This document shows, piece after piece, positions 60,847 through 64,000 of a DNA stretch of 64,000 bases. Every line of letters starts with the position of its first letter. The stretch's first letter is position 1. Position numbers and translations under genes: made by a program. This DNA comes from Clostridium vitabionis (GTDB taxonomy: Bacteria; Bacillota; Clostridia; Lachnospirales; Lachnospiraceae), in NCBI RefSeq assembly GCF_015351765.1, contig NZ_JADKQA010000001.1, positions 310,001 through 374,000 on the forward strand, given 5' to 3'. The notes below the pieces were generated by a model, which was not told the origin of the DNA, did not search any database, and was given only the letters and a program-made list of their open reading frames with translations.

Positions 60847-61652
60847 TCTATTCGACAGTTGTGACCAGAGAGACGATCCCTTGCGGGATTGCGATGTTCC
60901 AGGGGACGGAGGAGGAGATTTTTCGTAAGGCTGAGAAGGCGGGCTATACGGGCATCCAGCTCACAATCCGCACGCCAGGGGATTATTCGCTGGAGAAACT
61001 GAAAAAGCTCAGCAGGGAGACCAGGATCCAGGTGACCGGCCTTGCGACCGGGACGGTCTACACGATGGACGGGCTCGGTCTCGGCTGTGAGCGGGAGGAA
61101 CTCCGGCAGGGCGCGGTGGAGCGGATGAAAGCACTCGCAGAGATGTGCGCCGAGCTCGGCGGCGCGCAGCTGATTGTCGGCGCAGTCCGCGGCTGGTACC
61201 GGGATGCTTCTTCCAGGGAGGTTTATGACGAGCAGTTTGAAAAAAGCCTGCGGGAGCTGATGGCTTTTGCGGATCTGCGGAAAGTGCCGGTGATTCTGGA
61301 GTGGATTGACCACAAGGAGAGCGATGTCTTCAATGATCCGGAGGCGATCCTCGCGCTGATCCGGAAGATCGGGTCACCGAACCTTTACATGTACCTCGAC
61401 ACCCTGCATATCTATAATGAAGGAGAGTGTATTCCGGAGGCGATCCTCCGCTATGGGAAAATGGTTCCGCAGATCGATATCAGCGGGGAAAAGCGGCTTC
61501 CTCCGATGAAGTCCGGGATTGATTTTGAAAAGGTGTGCCGCGCTGTCCGGGAGAGCGGGTTTGATGGTGTCCTGTTGATGGAATTTCATAAAGAAAAGCC
61601 GGAGGATGCTGAGGAGAGTCTTGCCATGCTCCGGGGATACCTGGAGGGCTGA
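60843..61652 (+). CDS. Sugar phosphate isomerase/epimerase-like TIM barrel
   Basis: A 269-residue AP-endonuclease-2-type TIM barrel: KAGYTGIQLTIRTP, LGGAQLIVGAVRG, VPVILEWIDHKE with the metal Glu, YLDTLHIYNEGE, QIDISGEKRLPP and GVLLMEFHKE. These ligands match xylose-isomerase-like epimerases. The substrate is unknown. It is translationally coupled to DegV, a pairing that may be functional or simply an operon of convenience. Confidence 0.82.
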   Translation: MIYSTVVTRETIPCGIAMFQGTEEEIFRKAEKAGYTGIQLTIRTPGDYSLEKLKKLSRETRIQVTGLATGTVYTMDGLGLGCEREELRQGAVERMKALAEMCAELGGAQLIVGAVRGWYRDASSREVYDEQFEKSLRELMAFADLRKVPVILEWIDHKESDVFNDPEAILALIRKIGSPNLYMYLDTLHIYNEGECIPEAILRYGKMVPQIDISGEKRLPPMKSGIDFEKVCRAVRESGFDGVLLMEFHKEKPEDAEESLAMLRGYLEG

Positions 61653-61788
61653 GCTGCCCTGAAGGTCGTCGGCGGGAAATGCCCCTGCGAGCCATTCCGG
61701 CTCCGCGAGGATTTCGTCACAGGCGGCAGGGATCGCGCCCTCTTTGGCGGCGGGGGGAGGCGACTGGCCTCCCGGTTTGCCTCCGCGG

Positions 61789-63111
61789 TCAGCCCTGCGC
61801 AAGCAGCATCGCGATCGACGGGAAGGCCTCGATGCTCCGCGCGAGGATGCCCTGCATGTACGCGATCAGGATGCCGTAGTTTGTGATGGGGATGCCGGCG
61901 TCCTTCGCACAGGCCATACGGTATTTCATTTCCCGCTCATTCAGCATACAGCCACCGCAGTGGACGATCAGCCGGTAGGGAGTAAGGTCGTCTGGGAATT
62001 CCGTGCCGCTCGTGAAGACAAACTCTGGGTCAACGCCGGTGTAATCCCGGATCCAGCGCGGAAGCTTGACACTCCCGATGTCGTCGCACTGGCGGTGGTG
62101 AGTGCAGCCCTCGCCGATGAGCACCTTGTCCCCGTCCCGGAGGTGGTCAAGCGCGGTGACGCCTCTTACGGCATCCTCGAGGATGCCTTTATTTCTCGCC
62201 ATCAGGATCGAGAAGGAGGTCAGGAGGATATCCTTCGGGGTGTCCGCCGAGACCTTGGCGAAGACCTGACTGTCGGTGATGACGATTTTCGGCTTCTTTG
62301 CCAGATTGTCCAGGGTTTCCCGGAGCTCATATTCTTTGCAGACGACCGCGGATGCGTCAGCTTCGAGGACATCGCGGATCGTCTGCTGCTGGGGCAGGAT
62401 GAGGCGTCCCTTCGGCGCGGCCTTGTCGATGGGGACGACGAGCACGGCGAAGTCCCCGGGGGAGAGCAGGTCGCGGACGATGCGGAACTTCTCATCGGGC
62501 ACAGGGACCAGGGTCGCGAGCAACTCCCGGAGCTCGCGGATGTGGTATCCGGTCGCGGCACTGACCCGGATCACCGGAAAGGCAGTGCCGGGCAGCCCGG
62601 TTTCGGGCCTCTGGCTTGACGAAGGCGCTTGGGCACTTTCGCCCGCAGATGCCGGAGCACTTCCGTCCCCGGGCGCCGGGCAGGCAGGCGCGGCGCCCGC
62701 ATCTTCCGCAGGGGAAACCAGGTCATCCTTATTCAGCACAACCACGCAGGGGATTTCTTTCTGGCGGATCCGCGCCAGGATCGCCTGATCCTCCGCGGAG
62801 AGACCGGCCCGCTCGTCCACGACCAGCATGGCGATGTCGGTCTTATTGAGAACCTGCCAGCTCTTTTTCACCCGCAGGGCGCCGAGCTCGCCGGTATCAT
62901 CAAGTCCCGGGGTGTCGATGAGGAGGACGGGTCCCAGGGGAAGAATCTCCATCGCCTTGGAGACCGGGTCCGTGGTCGTGCCGGAAATCTCGGAGACGAC
63001 AGCGAGATCCTGGCCGGTGATGGCGTTGATCAGGCTGGATTTCCCGGCATTCCGCTTGCCGAAGAGGCCGATATGAACGCGATCCGCGTTCGGTGTGCTG
63101 TTTAAACTCAT
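61789..63111 (-). CDS. hydF: [FeFe]-hydrogenase maturation GTPase HydF
   Basis: A 440-residue HydF. GTPase: G1 GKRNAGKSS (18-26), G3 DTPG, G4 NKDD (127-130), G5 SAATG. The Fe-S site has CTHH and, further on, HCGGC. It serves as the scaffold for the H-cluster 2Fe subcluster made by HydE and HydG, which are not in the window. An Ala/Pro/Ser-rich insert of about 45 residues sits between G4 and G5 (about 133-177). Start 63111 follows AAGGAGAAAATTC. Confidence 0.95.
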   Translation of the reverse strand: MSLNSTPNADRVHIGLFGKRNAGKSSLINAITGQDLAVVSEISGTTTDPVSKAMEILPLGPVLLIDTPGLDDTGELGALRVKKSWQVLNKTDIAMLVVDERAGLSAEDQAILARIRQKEIPCVVVLNKDDLVSPAEDAGAAPACPAPGDGSAPASAGESAQAPSSSQRPETGLPGTAFPVIRVSAATGYHIRELRELLATLVPVPDEKFRIVRDLLSPGDFAVLVVPIDKAAPKGRLILPQQQTIRDVLEADASAVVCKEYELRETLDNLAKKPKIVITDSQVFAKVSADTPKDILLTSFSILMARNKGILEDAVRGVTALDHLRDGDKVLIGEGCTHHRQCDDIGSVKLPRWIRDYTGVDPEFVFTSGTEFPDDLTPYRLIVHCGGCMLNEREMKYRMACAKDAGIPITNYGILIAYMQGILARSIEAFPSIAMLLAQG

Positions 63112-63310
63112 GAATTTTCTCCTTCCTTTGCAGCTTCATCGCCGCACTGTCCTCACACGCGGAATCCGGGAAATGCGCGGGGCTTCTTCTTTCCGCAGGC
63201 GGCATTTTGGGACGCCTCGGGCGCGTGCGGGACAGATATTATTATACTGGAAACTCTCTGCCGCGGACAGGGATTTTTTGATCTCCCGTTCAGGAAAATG
63301 GATATGTTCA

Positions 63311-63450
63311 GTGCATGCTGGGGGATAACCCGCAAACCGGCAGCTTGCGGACGGCTTTGCGGGTTATCCCCCAGCATGCAGCCAAGCGCCGCAGGCGCTC
63401 GGCCACCCCCACATCGAGCGAAGCAAAGCTTCGCGAGATGCGGGGGCTGA
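63311..63450. repeat. Three-hairpin palindromic element, copy 2
   Basis: Hairpin 1 at 63313-63379 (GCATGCTGGGGG/CCCCCAGCATGC outer stem, ACCCGCAAA/TTTGCGGGT inner stem), hairpin 2 at 63381-63403 (GCCAAGCGCC/GGCGCTCGGC), hairpin 3 at 63405-63446 (CCCCCACATC/GATGCGGGGG with GAAGC/GCTTC). Same order and spacing as 43291-43424, in another divergent intergenic region. Confidence 0.7.
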
Positions 63451-63454
63451 ACAG

Positions 63455-63483
63455 TTTCGGAAAATTCCGTTCCATGGTATGAT
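63455..63483 (+). promoter_or_regulatory. Putative promoter of the second M16C gene
   Basis: TTTCGG, 17-bp spacer, TATGAT, just after the palindromic element. The -35 is weak. Confidence 0.45.
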
Positions 63484-63550
63484 CATTGCATAGGAGAGAG
63501 CAGAGGGATTTTTCGGCCATCTCCGGCAAAGAAGAGAGGTTTTGTGAATA

Positions 63551-64000
63551 ATGCCAGATATTTTCAGCGATTTTGAGGATTTTTCCGGGTTCCGCCTTGA
63601 GGAGACGGGAAAAACCGATTTTCCTGAGGCAAGGACAGCCCGATTCCGGCATGAGATCAGCGGTCTTGCCCTGTATCTGATGGAAAATGGTGAGGATAAT
63701 CTGGGGATGAGCATCGCTTACCGGGTACCGCAGGCGGACAATTCCGACGCGGCCCACGTGCTGGAGCACGCGGTGACCGCATCCTCGGAAAAATACCGCA
63801 GCCGGGATATTTTCTTTGATATGGAAGGGCAGACCTACAGCACCTTCCTCAACGCCGAGACCTTTCCCGCGGTGACCATTTACCAGCTGGCATCGCGGAG
63901 CCAGGAGCAGCTCATGAAGATGGCTGACGTCTATCTCAGCTGCCTGACCCGCCCGTCGGTCCTCACGGAGGAGAATTACTTTCTCCGGGAGGGCGTCCGC
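63551..64000 (+). CDS. M16C metalloprotease, 5' part only
   Basis: The first 150 codons of an insulinase-family peptidase, cut by the window end. The inverted zinc motif is HVLEH at 69-73 (AAHVLEHAVTASSEKYRS), followed by DMEGQTYSTFLNAETFPAVTIYQLASR and YLSCLTRPSVLTEENYFLREG. It resembles the N-terminal quarter of the PreP-like protein at 26805, although the sequences differ widely, so it is an ancient paralogue. ATG 63551 follows AGAGAGG at 63531. It diverges from hydF. Confidence 0.88.
   Translation, partial: MPDIFSDFEDFSGFRLEETGKTDFPEARTARFRHEISGLALYLMENGEDNLGMSIAYRVPQADNSDAAHVLEHAVTASSEKYRSRDIFFDMEGQTYSTFLNAETFPAVTIYQLASRSQEQLMKMADVYLSCLTRPSVLTEENYFLREGVR

Noticed and set aside
1-64000. 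tRNA, rRNA, tmRNA, CRISPR arrays or phage genes
   Set aside because: No cloverleaf, no rRNA core sequence, no regularly spaced repeats with unique spacers, and no phage structural or integrase gene were found on reading both strands.

Overview
The window reads as chromosomal DNA of a GC-rich member of the Clostridia, most likely Lachnospiraceae. Evidence: the IreB/RuvX/DUF1292/RNase J/TrmR/TrhP/M16C/Era/RecO/GlyQS/PPDK gene order, a single-chain glycyl-tRNA synthetase, pyruvate phosphate dikinase, [FeFe]-hydrogenase maturase HydF, an SrtA-like surface-protein repertoire, strong GGAGG ribosome binding sites, and many TTG/GTG starts. The placement rests on gene content and order, not on a phylogeny. 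No rRNA, tRNA, CRISPR array or intact transposase was found.

Layout. 1-6400: a thioester-domain surface protein, a CYTH phosphatase-like gene with a zinc-ribbon membrane protein, DegV, and a sensor kinase followed by a GerMN lipoprotein. 6440-6838: an ORF-less, AT-rich, hairpin-bounded IS200/IS605-like remnant. 6999-20620: a housekeeping block matching the Bacillus order comEC-holA-rpsT-(gpr-spoIIP)-lepA-hemW-(hrcA-grpE-dnaK-dnaJ)-prmA-(rsmE)-...-mtaB, with the genes in brackets absent. A TSUP transporter and a nifS-thiI sulfur-transfer pair sit in their place. 20757-32368: the ireB-ruvX-DUF1292-rnj operon, an MltG-like stub, the trmR-trhP tRNA wobble-uridine genes, a YdcF-like gene, a large M16C peptidase, era, recO and an acyltransferase. 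32503-37285: glyQS, a hotdog thioesterase and ppdK. 37578-51140: an accessory region with two giant LPXTG-like surface proteins (five Cna_B repeats; about 18 GAGIG beta-helix-type repeats), DAHP synthase, an FtsL/DivIC-like protein, PepF and a LysR regulator. 51380-55709: citrate lyase citDEF with a CitMHS-type citrate carrier. 56026-57417: an AAA ATPase/DUF234 gene enclosed by a 113-bp direct repeat. 57606-64000: cupin, NlpC/P60, MBL hydrolase, second DegV with a TIM-barrel isomerase, HydF, and the 5' end of a second M16C peptidase.

The genes support translation and tRNA modification (rpsT, lepA, prmA, thiI, mtaB, trmR, trhP, glyQS, era), RNA decay, DNA uptake and repair (comEC, holA, recO, ruvX), anaerobic carbon flow (citDEF, CitMHS, PPDK, HydF) and cell-surface interaction. 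The least explained signals are non-coding. One is a family of covarying hairpin elements (two full three-hairpin copies at 43291-43424 and 63311-63450, plus partial copies). Others are the repeat-flanked ATPase cassette, the IS-like structured RNA element, and a 77-bp repeat pair at 59538-59802.
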